From Escallonia rubra (lineage: Eukaryota; Streptophyta; Magnoliopsida; Escalloniales; Escalloniaceae), in assembly GCA_033065855.1 (NCBI GenBank), contig JAVXUO010001788.1, forward strand, positions 1 through 64,000: a stretch of 64,000 bases of DNA. The letters run 5' to 3'. Made by a program: the position numbers and the translations under genes. The notes under the pieces are model-generated. The model saw only the letters and a program-made list of their open reading frames with translations, was not told the origin of the DNA and made no database searches. Positions 25,574 to 36,719 of the stretch are shown here, piece by piece (position 1 is the first letter of the stretch; each line of letters starts with the position of its first letter).

Positions 25574-25939
25574 CTAAATAGAAGAATGCAGACGATCATG
25601 CTGATGAACTGGTGCCTCTTTGTCCACGCACATCATCTGCATGTCGAAGTCGCCTAGGCGTAGTTCGTCAAACTTTCTAACTCCGTCCGCAGAGCAACTA
25701 CCCTTCAGATCATAGCAGGCCTTGTGACAATCTCTAGTAGGACCACCAAAGATATAATCGCTGCAGACAAGCGCCGCCCTGTCGGCGGCAGCCAAGCACT
25801 CCTCCCCGCCGGGAAATTCCATGAAAACTGGCACAAATTCCCAGGGAAGAGCTTGGAGGTCTGTTACGTGATCGTGCGCATGGGTTTGTGGTATGGCCAT
25901 GCAGGCAAGGATTAGTGTAATGACAATGGAAGCTCTCAT
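25574..25939 (-). CDS. Small secreted cysteine-rich protein, ECA1/prolamin-like
   Basis: An intronless 121-residue ORF from ATG 25939. The first about 21 residues form a signal peptide (MRASIVITLILACMAIPQ, then THA). The mature part has six cysteines in the order ECLAAADRAALVC, DCHKAC, GSC and MMC. This resembles the Prolamin-like (DUF1278, PF05617) family of ECA1 gametogenesis-related and egg-cell-secreted proteins, which are small, secreted and usually expressed in gametophytes or flowers. The family's usual CC pair is replaced here by C-x-x-C, so the assignment rests partly on the neighbour at 26907-27320, a clearer member with a similar signal peptide. A TATA-like CTACATAAACC lies upstream at about 26003. 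Function beyond a secreted protein is not known. A relic copy lies at 22560-22990. Confidence 0.65.
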   Translation of the reverse strand: MRASIVITLILACMAIPQTHAHDHVTDLQALPWEFVPVFMEFPGGEECLAAADRAALVCSDYIFGGPTRDCHKACYDLKGSCSADGVRKFDELRLGDFDMQMMCVDKEAPVHQHDRLHSSI

Positions 25940-26060
25940 TGTTTTCTTCTCGTTTCTCTCTTTTCTTTCTCTGCCTTTGGGTGAAGAGACATGAAGGTTT
26001 GGGCTGGTTTATGTAGAGCGTGGAGTATGGAGTGGTTAACAGTTCAAGTTTGATTAGGAG

Positions 26061-26878
26061 AGTGTTTCTTCTTTTTCTGTCTCTCTCTTTTTTTTTTTTG
26101 GTGTGCTTTTATAGCTTCCTTTTCCGAGAAAAATAATATTGAGATTAGATGTCCAATTTGGTTATATATTATCGAGAAATAACAATGTTTTTCCTTTCCA
26201 TGGTGGGTGTTAATTTGATCGAAATATAAATTTCACATAAAAAAATAATATTTATTAATACGGAGTAACTTCGATATATAAGCCTCACCGTGATTGACCC
26301 GCTCAAAAGACGTTCCACCACAAGTGAAAGAGCTTATTCGGAAAGACAATACTTAACTTCTTTCTCTAGACAGTTAGAAACAATCTGCATGTTGCATTTT
26401 TTCCGATTCCCTATCTCTTTTCTTCAAAATTTTCCAAGATGATATTGAGATTGAATGTACTGTTCTTGATTTGTAACACTTTAGCGTGTTCGAAATTAAT
26501 CCAAAACTATACCATGGAAACCTCTTTTATGGCATAATAAGTTATTTATTAAGTCAATTCCAACGATATATATATATAGATTTCCTCTCAAGAACAATCA
26601 TGAAGACGAACATCCCTTGCAGCTTTACGAACTCCAAGGAAGAATAAGCAAGAGAAAGATAGTACATAAGGATAAAGGTGGACGAAGAACACCAAAAGAT
26701 ACTAATTAATCTAAAAAGATTTTATTGCTCGAACTAACACCGAAAAATACTAATAATCTGAACAACTATTAATGCTCGATCTTGTACTACAACTGTTCTT
26801 AAACAAATCTAAACTAACTAATTCTTATCAAGCATCTTAAACAAGAAGAAAGCAAATCTAGACTAACTATTACTAGAT
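26061..26878. other. Intergenic AT-rich region
   Basis: About 800 bp upstream of the first ECA1-like gene and downstream of the second. Only short ORFs, a poly-T run near 26090 and TA-rich stretches are visible; no gene is recognised. Confidence 0.4.
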
Positions 26879-26906
26879 CTAGCGCTGTATGTGAATCAGG
26901 CTCCGA

Positions 26907-27320
26907 TCATGCTGGTTGTGGACTTGCCGCCGGTGCAGCGACCACGTGCTCGCAATCTTTTCTCGCTTTGAGCACGTAACGGAACAAGCAAACCTTTTCG
27001 AACCCCTCCACCTCTTCGGCCGAGCAGTTGTCGTCGAAAGCCTGAATAGCCTCACAGCAGTGATCTGCCAAAGAGAGATGGATCCTGGGGAACTTGCCGG
27101 TCTTCTTGATGCAGGACAACACCGTGTTGTGAGCCGCAGCCACGCACTTCTCCTCGCTGGGTGGTGGTAGGTGTACGGGCGGCGGTAGATGTGGCCGGAC
27201 ATGTGGCAGGGCTCTGTACCATGGCCACGGCCACGGTTCTCCGCGTGCATGGCTTGTTGGTGCCATGGATATGGCCATGCATGCAAGAAGCACGAGGATT
27301 GCTGCGGAAACTCCCTTCAT
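26907..27320 (-). CDS. ECA1 gametogenesis-related/prolamin-like secreted protein
   Basis: An intronless 137-residue ORF from ATG 27320. A signal peptide (MKGVSAAILVLLACMAISMA, then PTSHA) is followed by a Trp/Pro/His-rich spacer (PWPWPWYRALPHVRPHLPPP). The cysteine domain carries EEKC, VLSC, DHCCEAI, DNC, KVC and KDC. The CC pair and spacing fit the Prolamin-like PF05617 family (ECA1-like, related to egg-cell EC1 proteins). In Arabidopsis several members are secreted and act in gamete or embryo-sac signalling; a role here is inference. A good TATA box (CTATAAATACC on the minus strand) lies at about 27391-27401, roughly 75 bp upstream. It is tandem with, and likely a paralogue of, the gene at 25574-25939. 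The ORF looks intact. Confidence 0.8.
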   Translation of the reverse strand: MKGVSAAILVLLACMAISMAPTSHARGEPWPWPWYRALPHVRPHLPPPVHLPPPSEEKCVAAAHNTVLSCIKKTGKFPRIHLSLADHCCEAIQAFDDNCSAEEVEGFEKVCLFRYVLKARKDCEHVVAAPAASPQPA

Positions 27321-27390
27321 AGCTCCTTTCTCTCTTTATCTCTCTCTCGCTCAGAGGACTGTGGTGAAGGATGTGAAGGTTTTGGTTGGT

Positions 27391-27401
27391 ATTTATAGTG
27401 C
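27391..27401 (-). promoter_or_regulatory. TATA box of the ECA1-like gene
   Basis: Minus-strand CTATAAATACC, about 75 bp upstream of the start codon at 27320, a normal spacing for a TATA-driven plant gene with a short leader. Confidence 0.6.
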
Positions 27402-28499
27402 TTGATGAACAGGTTTAATGGGAGTAGGATGTAAGGTGATTAAGTTTCAGTAAGAGAGGGCTGCCTTGCTTGATAGGTCAGTTGAAGTAAGAGTAATTCA
27501 ACCAAATCAATACTCCTGTGGGTTGGTATTTAGCAACGTGAGATTGAAGGAAGCCAAACCAATTGTTGCTTTCAGGCTCTCTGCAGGAGGAGTCCATCTT
27601 CTTACTGCAACAAAGGCGTTCTTCAAGATAAAAACTCATTTGCACTGGTTGTGTTACTGTTGTATTTTAACTCTGTTAACTCAATCCAGTAAACTATGCC
27701 AACTAGAGCTATCTTCTTGCGACGAGGGTGTCTCATTCCTGTACAAAGTCAAACGTTCGAGTCTCACGGAAATATTTTGCGATTCATGGAGTCAAGGAAT
27801 ACTAGTCCCCAATATGAAGCACACAACTGAATCTTTTTACTTACTTTCATAGATATACAGATTAAAGTTAAACACCAAGCTGTTGAAAAAAAGCTTGCAA
27901 TATGGAGCAAGAAATAACCGATTTAGTTCAGTGCAACATCATCTCAATCATTATGTAACACGCTAGCTAATGAACCATCGATTCATTCTTTCTTGGAGAA
28001 CGTCCATCTTTCGAATTTCGTACGTACTCAAGCACCCGAGCTACTACCTCTACCAGCCTCGAAATAAGAACCACATCCTGCGAGGAATCTGGCAAATTGA
28101 CACTGACCCTAAAGGAAGAGATGTTGAAAAGGAAAAATCCCAGCTCGCCCGGTTTTTACTTCACATTAGTCTCTCTATAGATGCTTTTCGAGATATGGGT
28201 CAAAGATTGCTATTCGAAATTAAACTTGAGGGTAACCGGCAATATTGTCAAGGTTTTGATATCTCTATTATTCTCTCATCTCATTTGTTGGTTACACGCA
28301 TCATCACTGTTACATTGTTGAAGTTTTTCCAGTGATGCGTTGTTTTCATTAGGGCTTGGGGTTCGTTTGTTAATTAAGGCTTGGCTCGGCTAATTTAGTT
28401 AAGATCGTGAAGAGCTCTTATTTTGTTTAACTTTATCTACATCCAAATAAGCCCTGGTCTGGAAAGCAAACAATAACCAGAATTTCTTGCTTGTTAAGG
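27402..28499. other. Region without recognised genes
   Basis: Two moderately long plus-strand ORFs (about 27466-27852 and 27970-28335) show no motif I recognise, and base composition resembles the intergenic DNA around them. A GTTCGAGTC string near 27750 recalls a tRNA-type B box but no A box is convincing. Confidence 0.35.
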
Positions 28500-28710
28500 G
28501 TTTAGGACGGGAGATAAATATTTGCTCATGATAACTAAAAGTCACTTAATATAGTTAGTGACATTTTTGCTAACACTTTCAACAACAATTATGCAACATT
28601 TTTTTAACGTACATAAAAAAAATCACTAAAAACATTTAACAACCATTAATTGTCACTATACAAGAAGTTATAACTCTTTTTTACAACTTGGGTAGCAGCC
28701 AAAAATTTTC
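28500..28710. repeat. MITE-like repeat, copy 2 of 4
   Basis: Shares AGTGACATTTTTGCTAACAC, ATCACTAAAAACATTTAACA and ATTAATTGTCACTATA with the copies at 17340 and 37350, and ends with GGGTAGCAGCCAAAAATTTT as copy 4 does. Confidence 0.6.
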
Positions 28711-29129
28711 TAGATGGTGGTGTCTCTCGTTAACCAACCTAATAATAATGCATGTTTAAAGAGAATTTATATTCACTTCAACTTAGATTGACAGTGTGAC
28801 ATTTAAAAGTCTCACTAAAAGTCATTTGAAGTTGCTTGGTTCAAAATAGGATTGAAATTTCTTTCTCCCTATGGAAATTATTCAAGTACTTCGACTAAAA
28901 TTCAAAGGTCTAAACAGTTTTAAATCATGTTTTTGAAACACCATATTTGAATGTTTGTGTGTGAATGATACAGTACTTTGTAAAAAATTATTATCTTCTT
29001 GCTTCTAGAGTATTAGTACATTTTTTCATTTGTTCTCGAATCAACTTATAATTTTCATCTTTTCTAAACCACCAAAAAAAAAAACTGTTGGTATGTCAAA
29101 CTTCGTATCTTGATGAATTAGTGAGGCAT

Positions 29130-29290
29130 TAATGTTCGTCAAATTTTTTTAGTGATTTTTATTTAATGACGCATAAAAAGTGATGTTAAGAATTATCGCT
29201 GAAAGTGCCAGCAAAAGTGCTACTTAATGTATTTAGCGACTAATAATTGTCGTTATGAGCTATCTTCCTATAGTCAAAGCAGCAGCAAAA
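29130..29290. repeat. MITE-like repeat, copy 3 of 4 (diverged)
   Basis: TTTTTAGTGATTTTTATTTA, AAAAAGTGATGTTAAGAATT and TTTAGCGACTAATAATTGTC match copy 4 at 37350-37560 in order, with more substitutions and a shortened right end. Confidence 0.5.
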
Positions 29291-29973
29291 ACTTATCCAA
29301 TAGAGAAGGCACACATGAATTGTTTATTAAGTGAGATTATATAATATTTCCTCCTTTAAAAGTAGGCTTTATATGTATGTTCGTGCAAAAGAAACCACAA
29401 TAAAGCTAGACACGTATACATGTTAGTCCAAACCATATGTTTTTTTTTAAATAGTCAGAATTGCAATTTTAAATAGTCCAAACCATATGTTGATTAGGGC
29501 TTTTTGGGTTCTCTACAATCCAATATAGTCCATCATGTAAAAGATAAAGCATAAAACTAGTAAGTTAAAACAGAAAATATCGTAACAAAACTTATTGAAA
29601 ATGGAAGCTATAAACCGAGATGTGTGCTTGCTTTTATCACCGGAGAATTGTAGAGATATTACTTGAGAGAGAGAAACTTATTCTTGATTGTGTGTCACAA
29701 ACTAGAATACAAGAGGGGTCGTCCCTTTGTGGAGAAAGAAGGGTAAAAGCTAGCTGTGTAAATAAAATCAAAACGGATAATTGACTGATAAAATTAAAAA
29801 ATCAATTTTGAGATACGATTGAGCATATATGTGGTTGATGCTAAGCACCAAGATGACTCGAAGCGAATTCCCTTCAAATTGAGTCAAGTACAACTGCTGT
29901 TCGGAGGCCATAATTTGACTCTATTAACTTTGTACTTTTTTTTTTTATAAACCAGAAAATTGCATAGATAATA

Positions 29974-30295
29974 CACTACAAGGAATAAGGTCTTTAGCGA
30001 CGGATTTTCCCGTCGCTAAAGGCCTATATTCCGTCGCTAAAACTTTTAGCGACGGAATGACCGTCGCTAAAAGTCCGTCGTATAAAAGGCCGTTGCTAAA
30101 AGTTTTGCGACGGAATTATAAAATCCGTCGTCTAATATAGAACTTTTGGCGACGGATTTATCACTTAATTAGCGACGGAATATCCGTCGCTAATTATGTT
30201 TTACGTACTTTAATTTATTTTCTTTTTACGAAATTAGCGACGGGATAAACTATTTAGCGACGGAATTAATCCGTCGCTAAAAGTTAAAGTCATTT
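29974..30295. repeat. Left subterminal repeat region of CACTA element 1
   Basis: About a dozen copies of (T)TAGCGACGGA in both orientations, often as close inverted pairs (for example GCGACGG ... CCGTCGC). Confidence 0.9.
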
Positions 30296-30535
30296 TTTTA
30301 ATTTATTTTTATTTTTTAATGCCCAAACCTGTAATAAAAAATTCAAACCAATTGAGTCCCATCCTCCGTCAACAATCTCAGTATATCAAATGCACGATTA
30401 ACAATCTAAAATCATCGATTAAAACAAATCATCGATCAATAATACAATATTTTTCAAAATCATCGATCAATAATACAATATTGTTCAAAATCATCGATCA
30501 ATAGTCAATGTTCGCAACATTGTTCAAAATGTACA

Positions 30536-30972
30536 TTAGGGGAAAGGCTTTTCACAAGTGCTTTCATCAAACACGCTGACTTGAAAACGCATTTGCCCCA
30601 TGTGTTGAAAGACTACAAAGTCTCCTAGATGGAGGTCATGTTGTTGCACGAATTCGTTCCAACCCTCTTCGAAGCAAAGAACCTCTTCGCCAACCTTCTT
30701 CTTCAATCGAACAAGCCATGACCCCTTACAGCTGGTTAAAGTTGCTTCAAATCTCAACGTGGTGAGCAATCGCCAAAATGCTACCGGTATGGCCTAACAT
30801 ATTCATAATACAGTAAGACATGTAAGTTTTTAACCAAAGATAAAACTTTTAACACACACGAAAACATAGAGAAAGCGGGATGACATACAAGTTCTGTCTC
30901 AAAACCAGGCATCATGACCTTGAACAAATACCCATTGACTGAAACGTCCCTGTTCACCGAAGCAGAAGCCAT
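30536..30972 (-). CDS. Single B3-domain protein (REM-like), two exons, inside a CACTA element
   Basis: Exon 1 is 30889-30972 (28 codons from ATG 30972). A GT donor and an AG acceptor at 30794-30795 join in phase 0 to exon 2 (30536-30793), giving about 113 residues. B3 landmarks: YLFKVMMPGF (about 15-24), IPVAFWRLL directly after the splice, WLVRLKKKV (about 54-62), GWNEFVQQH (72-80), LHLGDFVVF (82-90) and FQVSVFDESTCEK (98-110). The intron falls after the equivalent Glu-Leu codons as in the MULE B3 gene at 3150-3618, and the intron sequences themselves are alike (TTTCTCTATGTTTTCGTGTG here, TTTCTCTGTATTTTCGTGTG there). It therefore derives from the same gene family by DNA-level capture. FWRLL here is closer to canonical B3 than the MULE copy. 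Both frames look intact. Expression and DNA target are unknown. Confidence 0.8.
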
Positions 30973-33000
30973 TTAACCTACTTTAACATGAAAAACCAAT
31001 CGATGATTATTCAATCGACAAGCATCAATTTCATAGCTGCTCAGAGTTTATGGTATACGTGGCATGCAACGTAAAACCCATCGGAGGTTACTATCAATTA
31101 TTATTATTTCACTAGCCTGTGTCCCTGGCCACTACTTCCGAGGACTCGCATCAATTTCGTCAAGTATGCGATGACAGTGCTAAATCATTTATTACATTCC
31201 ATAAATGAGCCATAGGAAACGTTAACATGCATCTATGGTAACGTCAGCTTCAAATGAAAGACATGGACCAGCTCCATGGAAGAGCAAGTCCGACATGATC
31301 ATAGTATTGCAAAGGCTCGAACGTTACCTCATAATGTCTGAGTGTGAGAAGAATATCCAACCCCCAAAGAACCAGAATTAGGTCTTATTTACTACTCGTT
31401 AAATACAATCCCCAGGCCAAATTTGCTCCAAATTTATACTGGAACTTTTGTAATGGTTCCAAAGGATTCCAATGACATATCAAGGAGATCAATTTCAACA
31501 TATATAGTGTCCCTCCTAAGAACATTCTCAGTATTGACTTGATACTGTGACGAAAGGGTAACATTATAAACTTATGTGAACGTAATTTTCGCCACTACGC
31601 AAAGGGAAAAACAAGCAAGGTAAATACATGAAGAAGGATGCCCTTTGCACCAAAGTTCCATCATATCGGTCAATATCTGCACCCTACTTGGTTTATCTTT
31701 AAGGAAAGAAAGAGAACACAACTTCTTAATTAGACCATATCCTAATTCAGGAGCCATATTGTGGTTTCTAAAAGGCTCTAGTTAACTACTTAGGTCAGAC
31801 ACGGTAATTTTGTTGAACTGCATGTCAAAGGATGTCTATCAAGGGTGAGTGATGAAACACTAACTGTGAAGACCATGTTGATCACAAGCATATAATTAAG
31901 CTACGCGGTAAATGAATACTAGCCAGTGGTTATTCATGTTGGTTTTCCAGATAGTCTTGCCATTGTACATATTAGCTCGCAGTAGAACTCCAAGAGGTGA
32001 TACTGAGTCTCATTCCGAGTGTCACAATTTCTATTTTGATTTGTTCCAAAATGTATGTCAGGTCAACATATTGAATGTAAATAGTTAATAGGCTTATTTT
32101 TTATGACGTTCTCTTAACCTTGTGCTTCTAACTGCAACTTTGAAAGAGTGGTTTAATGGCATTTCCTTTGGTTTCTGAAATACGGGCTATCCTTTTGGCA
32201 CGTTGATACTGTAACCTGATCTGACCGAGAACATTGAAGTTCGCCTTGTATTCATGCTAACCGCTATAGCAGTTATACTTTGATGCGAGACAAAAACAGC
32301 AAAATTTGTCGCTATAGATTAGCGGCGAATAGTGCAAATATTGCAGCTAAAAGAGCACCCTACTGCTATAGTGACGAAACATCTGAGAGGAGGGATCCAT
32401 TTTTGTACCATCAAGCTACTAAGCGATAACATGCAAGTCCCGTCACAAATGATCAAAGGCCGCAGAATTTGCTCGTATAATCAATTGCATTCCAGATTAA
32501 CAAACGGAAACTCTTTACCTGTTTGAGTATGCATTTACATTCATGTGCACCAAAGATACAAGGATCCTCTAGTATTTCTTTTGTAATATAAAAGTCAAAA
32601 ACCTTTTTAACTCAATTTTATGTCACTAAAATTGTAACAGCAGATAGCATGCTGTAGATGATCCTTAACCACATATAAGATGGATGTAGACACAAAAATG
32701 TGATAGGATTCAGTGTAATTGCAAAATGGACTCAATAACACAATATACCAAATTATAACATGTAATTGCAAAATGAATAACACAATATACCAAATTATAA
32801 CATGTAATTGCAAAATGGACTCAAGAAACGGAAAGAGAAAATATAAAGAGAGAAAACAGGACCGTGACCTTACCTGCGGCAGCAAATCAGAGGGGGAAAC
32901 GGCGACAACAAAACAGACGGCAGCAATTTCTGGTGAGAGAGCAGGAGCGCACAGGCGCTGTACGGCTCAAAGGGAAACGCAGAGGGAACTCGGCCGGTGG
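30973..33000. other. Interior of CACTA element 1 without recognised genes
   Basis: About 2 kb with only short ORFs. Near 32700-32820 there is a short tandem duplication around AACACAATATACCAAATTAT and TGTAATTGCAAAATG. No transposase, gag-pol or other conserved domain is recognisable. Confidence 0.4.
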
Positions 33001-33009
33001 TGACGGTTG

Positions 33010-33180
33010 TGGTGGCGGCGGTCCTTCGATCGGTTTTGAAGATGGGCGGCAGTGGCGGCGTCGGTGGCGGTGGCGGCGTCGGTGGCGGTGGCAGGTGAGA
33101 GAGAGAGAGCAACGGGAGCTAGAGAGCGACAGAGTGTAAATCGCCGGTGAGAGAGAGAGAGAGAGAGAGCAACGGGAGAA
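33010..33180. repeat. GGC-rich and (GA)n low-complexity tract
   Basis: GGTGGCGGTGGCGGCGTC repeats are followed by GAGAGAGAGAGAGCAACGGG copies. A matching arrangement (GGTTTTGAAGATCGGCGGC, GGTGGCGGTGGCAGG, then GA repeats and ACGGGAGAAAGAAA) lies at 50040-50220 in CACTA element 2. It is thus part of the conserved CACTA right arm, not a host exon. Confidence 0.8.
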
Positions 33181-33204
33181 AGAAAAGAAGGGGATCTGAT
33201 ATTT

Positions 33205-33475
33205 TTAAGGAATTTACCGACGGAATTTTACCCGTCGGTAAAAATCCGTCGGAAAAACTAACTTTCACCGACGGTTATTTTTACCAACGGAATAATTCCG
33301 TTTTTAAATAGTTTAAGCGACGGAAAACACCCGTCGGTAAAAGTCCGTCGGCAAAACCCTCTTTCACCGACGGACTTTAAACCGACGGGTGTTTTCCGTC
33401 GCTTAAAAATCTTTTAGAGACGGAATTGTGTCCGTCGCTAAAAGTCCGTCGCTAATGCCCTCTTTTCTTGTAGTG
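33205..33475. repeat. Right subterminal repeat region of CACTA element 1
   Basis: Many inverted and direct copies of TACCGACGG / CCGTCGGTAAA and TAGCGACGG, ending in TCTTTTCTTGTAGTG. The right arm mixes two motif variants (GACGG preceded by ACC or AGC), whereas the left arm uses mostly AGC. Confidence 0.9.
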
Positions 33476-33478
33476 ATA

Positions 33479-34498
33479 AGCTTTTACAAGGATAGCCGTT
33501 ATGGCAAAGGAAAGCATATTCATGGCGCAAACGTCATGAGATACATACAAAGTACATATAAAAGAAATACATATTATGGATAAAAGAAATACAAGTGACA
33601 CCATATAAACAAGTTCTTGCACAAATGGGGGATCACAAAAGATGAATTAGAGAGAGAGATCTCATTGCAGCAAAATCTCATGCACCCAGTCCTGATATAC
33701 AGAGATACGGGCATGACACGCAAAAGCTACTAAAGATCTGACCTCTTTTAGATGCAAGGTTGTAGTCCTGTTAATGCTGCAGCAATAAAGATCAGTTATA
33801 ATATAACAGGTATCATATAGAATTGGTGTCACCTGCGCTGGGATTTCTTCACTTGAGCAATGAGGAACACTTGCCGCACTAGCAGCAAGGAAAAAGTGTG
33901 GCCGGTGAGGTTGCTCTTGCCGCTTGCGAAACACGGACAGCCACTCGGCTAAGTGGTGGGTGGTCCGGGATGGTATTATGCTTGTCTGGGAGAGGAACTG
34001 TAGAAATAGTTTACTTGGTGTGGATTCGCTTCCCTTTTTCAAAATGATAACCCCCGGTCCCTTTTATTGGATCTTTGTTCTTGACTGCAGGATAATACTT
34101 AAGCGAGCATGACAGGTTAAGATATCAAATGTGTTCCTGTAATTAAACCAATTTTTGTTAGACTACATAGCAAAACAAGAGATGAATCAGCGTAATAACT
34201 TACAGCTCTGCCATCACGAGCCCATCTACTTGTCTAACCTCGTGTACATTGATGCTATGAGAGGGTCACTCACCCTGTGTGACTCAAAATTTTGCTTAAT
34301 AAATAAAACTCTCCCAAGAAGGTAAGGGAAAAACCTTAAAGTGCAAAAAGGAAGAAGAAATGGTGGGCCAGTCAAATGGATAGTGAGCTACTCTATTAAC
34401 ACAAGGCCACAAACAAAACTAGATAAACTCCCAGTTACCACCAAGACGACATAATACTCTTGCTCATTCTGCACTCATAGCTTCATACTACAGCTCCC
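33479..34498. other. Intergenic region upstream of CRR6
   Basis: About 1 kb between the CACTA element and the CRR6 start. A minus-strand ORF of 126 codons (33662-34042) has no recognised motif. The CRR6 promoter should lie in the last few hundred bases; no clear TATA box stands out. Confidence 0.4.
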
Positions 34499-36719
34499 AT
34501 GGCTACCAGCAAACCACTCTGCCCACTTCCTTCTCCATTGAAACCGACCATTCCTTCCCTAAGTCCATTAATTTGCTGCAAACCCTCATCAGATTCCTCA
34601 CCTTCTTTTCCTTTATCACACTTGAGCAGAGAAAGAGGGCAAGTTGCAGTCTCAGTAGCGTTCAATCCATCTGGCAACTTTGACCTCTCTCTATCCGATG
34701 AAGAAGACGGTAAGTGCTTCGTTTTCATGAATTCAGCAGTTGTATTGACATTCTAACTGTTCCATCTTGGCTATGAAGTTGCATTCTTGTTGAGTGCTTT
34801 GATTGGTTTACCTTATTCTTGGACGAGTACTGCCACATTATATTTTGTTCATTACCTTTGGTAAAGTCCTGCTTTTTTTCGTCGTCCAAGACGAAGGTCA
34901 AACCATTTAGGACCGTAAGATATATTCTACGGAGTATATGACTTTGTGTCTTCCTTAGCCCCTCCTCCTCCTTAATTACATGGTCAATATTGACGTATCC
35001 CAACCATCTTCCGATAGCCTAATGCACACATTTTGTGCCACCATGGTCGGCCTGAAGGGATTGTCTTCACGTTTTTGAACTCCCAACTGTTTAAGTCCCA
35101 CTATAGGAGATTACAATTTTACCAAGCTGCGCTCTCCCAAGCGATAAGAAGCACTTGATGTTTGAAGCTATTCTTTCAATTAAATTGATCACTCCACGAG
35201 ACACCAAGCACCTTATGGTAGCTCTCAGCAACAAGGTTTTCCCCTTTGTATCTTGTTCTGAATAATGAGACATGCTATGTATCATGAGTGCAATGCTTGG
35301 AAAAACAACTGATTGACAGCTCGCTGGCAAAATGAGATGCGTGTACATGAATCAAGGCAGTGACTGCAAAAATATGCACTGATGTTACATTAGTGGGCGT
35401 ATCGAATAATCTGCTTGAAGCTGTGCTCTGCTAGATGCTCTGTTTGGTTCATAGATAAATCACAAATGAACTTAAACATGAAGAAAGTTTTCTACTTACG
35501 TTGTCCTTCTATGTAGATGTTTCTGCAGTCAAAATCATCTCCAATCTCGTCATCAGATCAGGAAAAAAGTTGGAATATTCGACGTGAGCGATAGTTTCTT
35601 GTGTGTTATGTTTTCCTTCGTCTCAACATCGCCTAGAGTTATTTGCTTTATTTCTCTCTTGCTTCTAATGAGGAGAAATGAGTTCCTTGCTTCATGTTTT
35701 CCAAGAATCAGACAGCCTAAATATGACAGTAGGCAATCTTGTAGGTTTGAACAACTATATTGCAGCCCTTAGCCAATAATTGTTTCCCATCTTCACATCT
35801 CATCTATCAAGCAGGGAACATAACATAGATCAACATTACGTTTGGAAAATGAAGTTCAGAAGTGAAGCAATGTCAACTTGGAACTAAAACTAAGTACAAT
35901 TTGCATTGCCTGTTTTTAGCATCTAAAACTTTTGAATATGACAGAATTTTGATTGACAGATTCCTCAAAGGCCACACCACCGATGCCCCCGACAGAAGGC
36001 CGATTTGAAGTAGTAATCGATAATGATATTATCCGTCGCCTTGACTTGGCTCCATTCGAAATGTCAACTGGAATAACCACACCTACTTCTGGTATGCATA
36101 ATGTGGATAATTGAACTATTTTCTTGGCAGAAGTGGAACTTGCATACTAATACTTCATTTTGCTAAACTTTTGCTGGCTGCTATTGTTATAGCCGAGCCA
36201 AAGAAATTTCTTGAACGCACAATTGGATTTACCATTAACTACACAAGGGAAGATCAGTACGATCCTCGAGAATTATCAGAATTCCCAGATATCAGACTCT
36301 GGTTTCTAAGACTTGATGCTACTTATCCATGGCTCCCTGTACTTTTGGACTGGCGATCGGGAGAGCTTGCGCGATACGCGGCCATGTTGGTTCCTCATCA
36401 GGTAATTATACTCCTCCTTCCACCCCCCTAAAAGTAGGCATTGAACTTACCATCATGTTCTCATATTGAGATCATAACATAATGACTTCTCAAATGCTCA
36501 TTTGTTTGGCAGATGAGTATGAAAATGGGAGTAGTCTTCAATCCTGAGGCACTAGAATTGTTCATAATGAACAAAGTTTTTGTCGCATATTCTTGGCTGA
36601 AGCAGCATAATATTCAAAGGGCTAGATTGAAGACGAAGGACATGGCCAGGATGCTTGGATTCGGGATTGGAGATGAACTCTTCGACCTGGTAGATGAGAA
36701 ACCACTTAAATTACCGTAG
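34499..36719 (+). CDS. CRR6: Chloroplast NDH-complex assembly factor CRR6
   Basis: Four exons: 34499-34709, 35960-36091, 36193-36401 and 36513-36719, all GT-AG with matching phases, coding for 252 residues. The first about 60 residues are Ser/Pro-rich and basic (MATSKPLCPLPSPLKP start), as in a chloroplast transit peptide. The remainder matches the CRR6 family (PF08847), shared with cyanobacteria: IIRRLDLAPF, IGFTINYTREDQYDPRELSE, PDIRLWFLRLDATYPWLPVL, DWRSGELARYAAMLVPHQ and FNPEALELFIMNKVFVAYSW. In Arabidopsis CRR6 is a stromal factor needed for assembling subcomplex A of the NAD(P)H dehydrogenase-like complex, which supports cyclic electron flow. Reading frame and length look normal, so the gene is probably functional. 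Intron 1 is 1250 bp. Confidence 0.9.

Larger units (their letters stand above)
29974..33475. mobile_element. CACTA (En/Spm) transposon, non-autonomous, carrying a B3 gene
   Basis: The left end reads CACTACAAGGAATAAGG and the right end in reverse reads CACTACAAGAAAAGAGG. Both are flanked by ATA (29971-29973 and 33476-33478), the 3-bp target duplication expected of CACTA elements. Subterminal regions are packed with short direct and inverted copies of TAGCGACGGA at the left and TACCGACGG plus TAGCGACGG at the right, the usual transposase (TnpA-type) binding arrangement. The element is 3.5 kb. I see no transposase coding sequence in it. It carries a B3-domain gene (30536-30972) and a GGC/GA-rich stretch near the right end. 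The right part resembles the right part of the larger CACTA element at 44812-50594. Confidence 0.95.

Noticed and set aside
27725-27770. tRNA gene or SINE around GTTCGAGTC
   Set aside because: A B-box-like string alone, with no A box at proper spacing and no cloverleaf.
33662-34042. Minus-strand 126-codon ORF as a gene
   Set aside because: No recognised motif, no promoter signals, and composition like the surrounding intergenic DNA.
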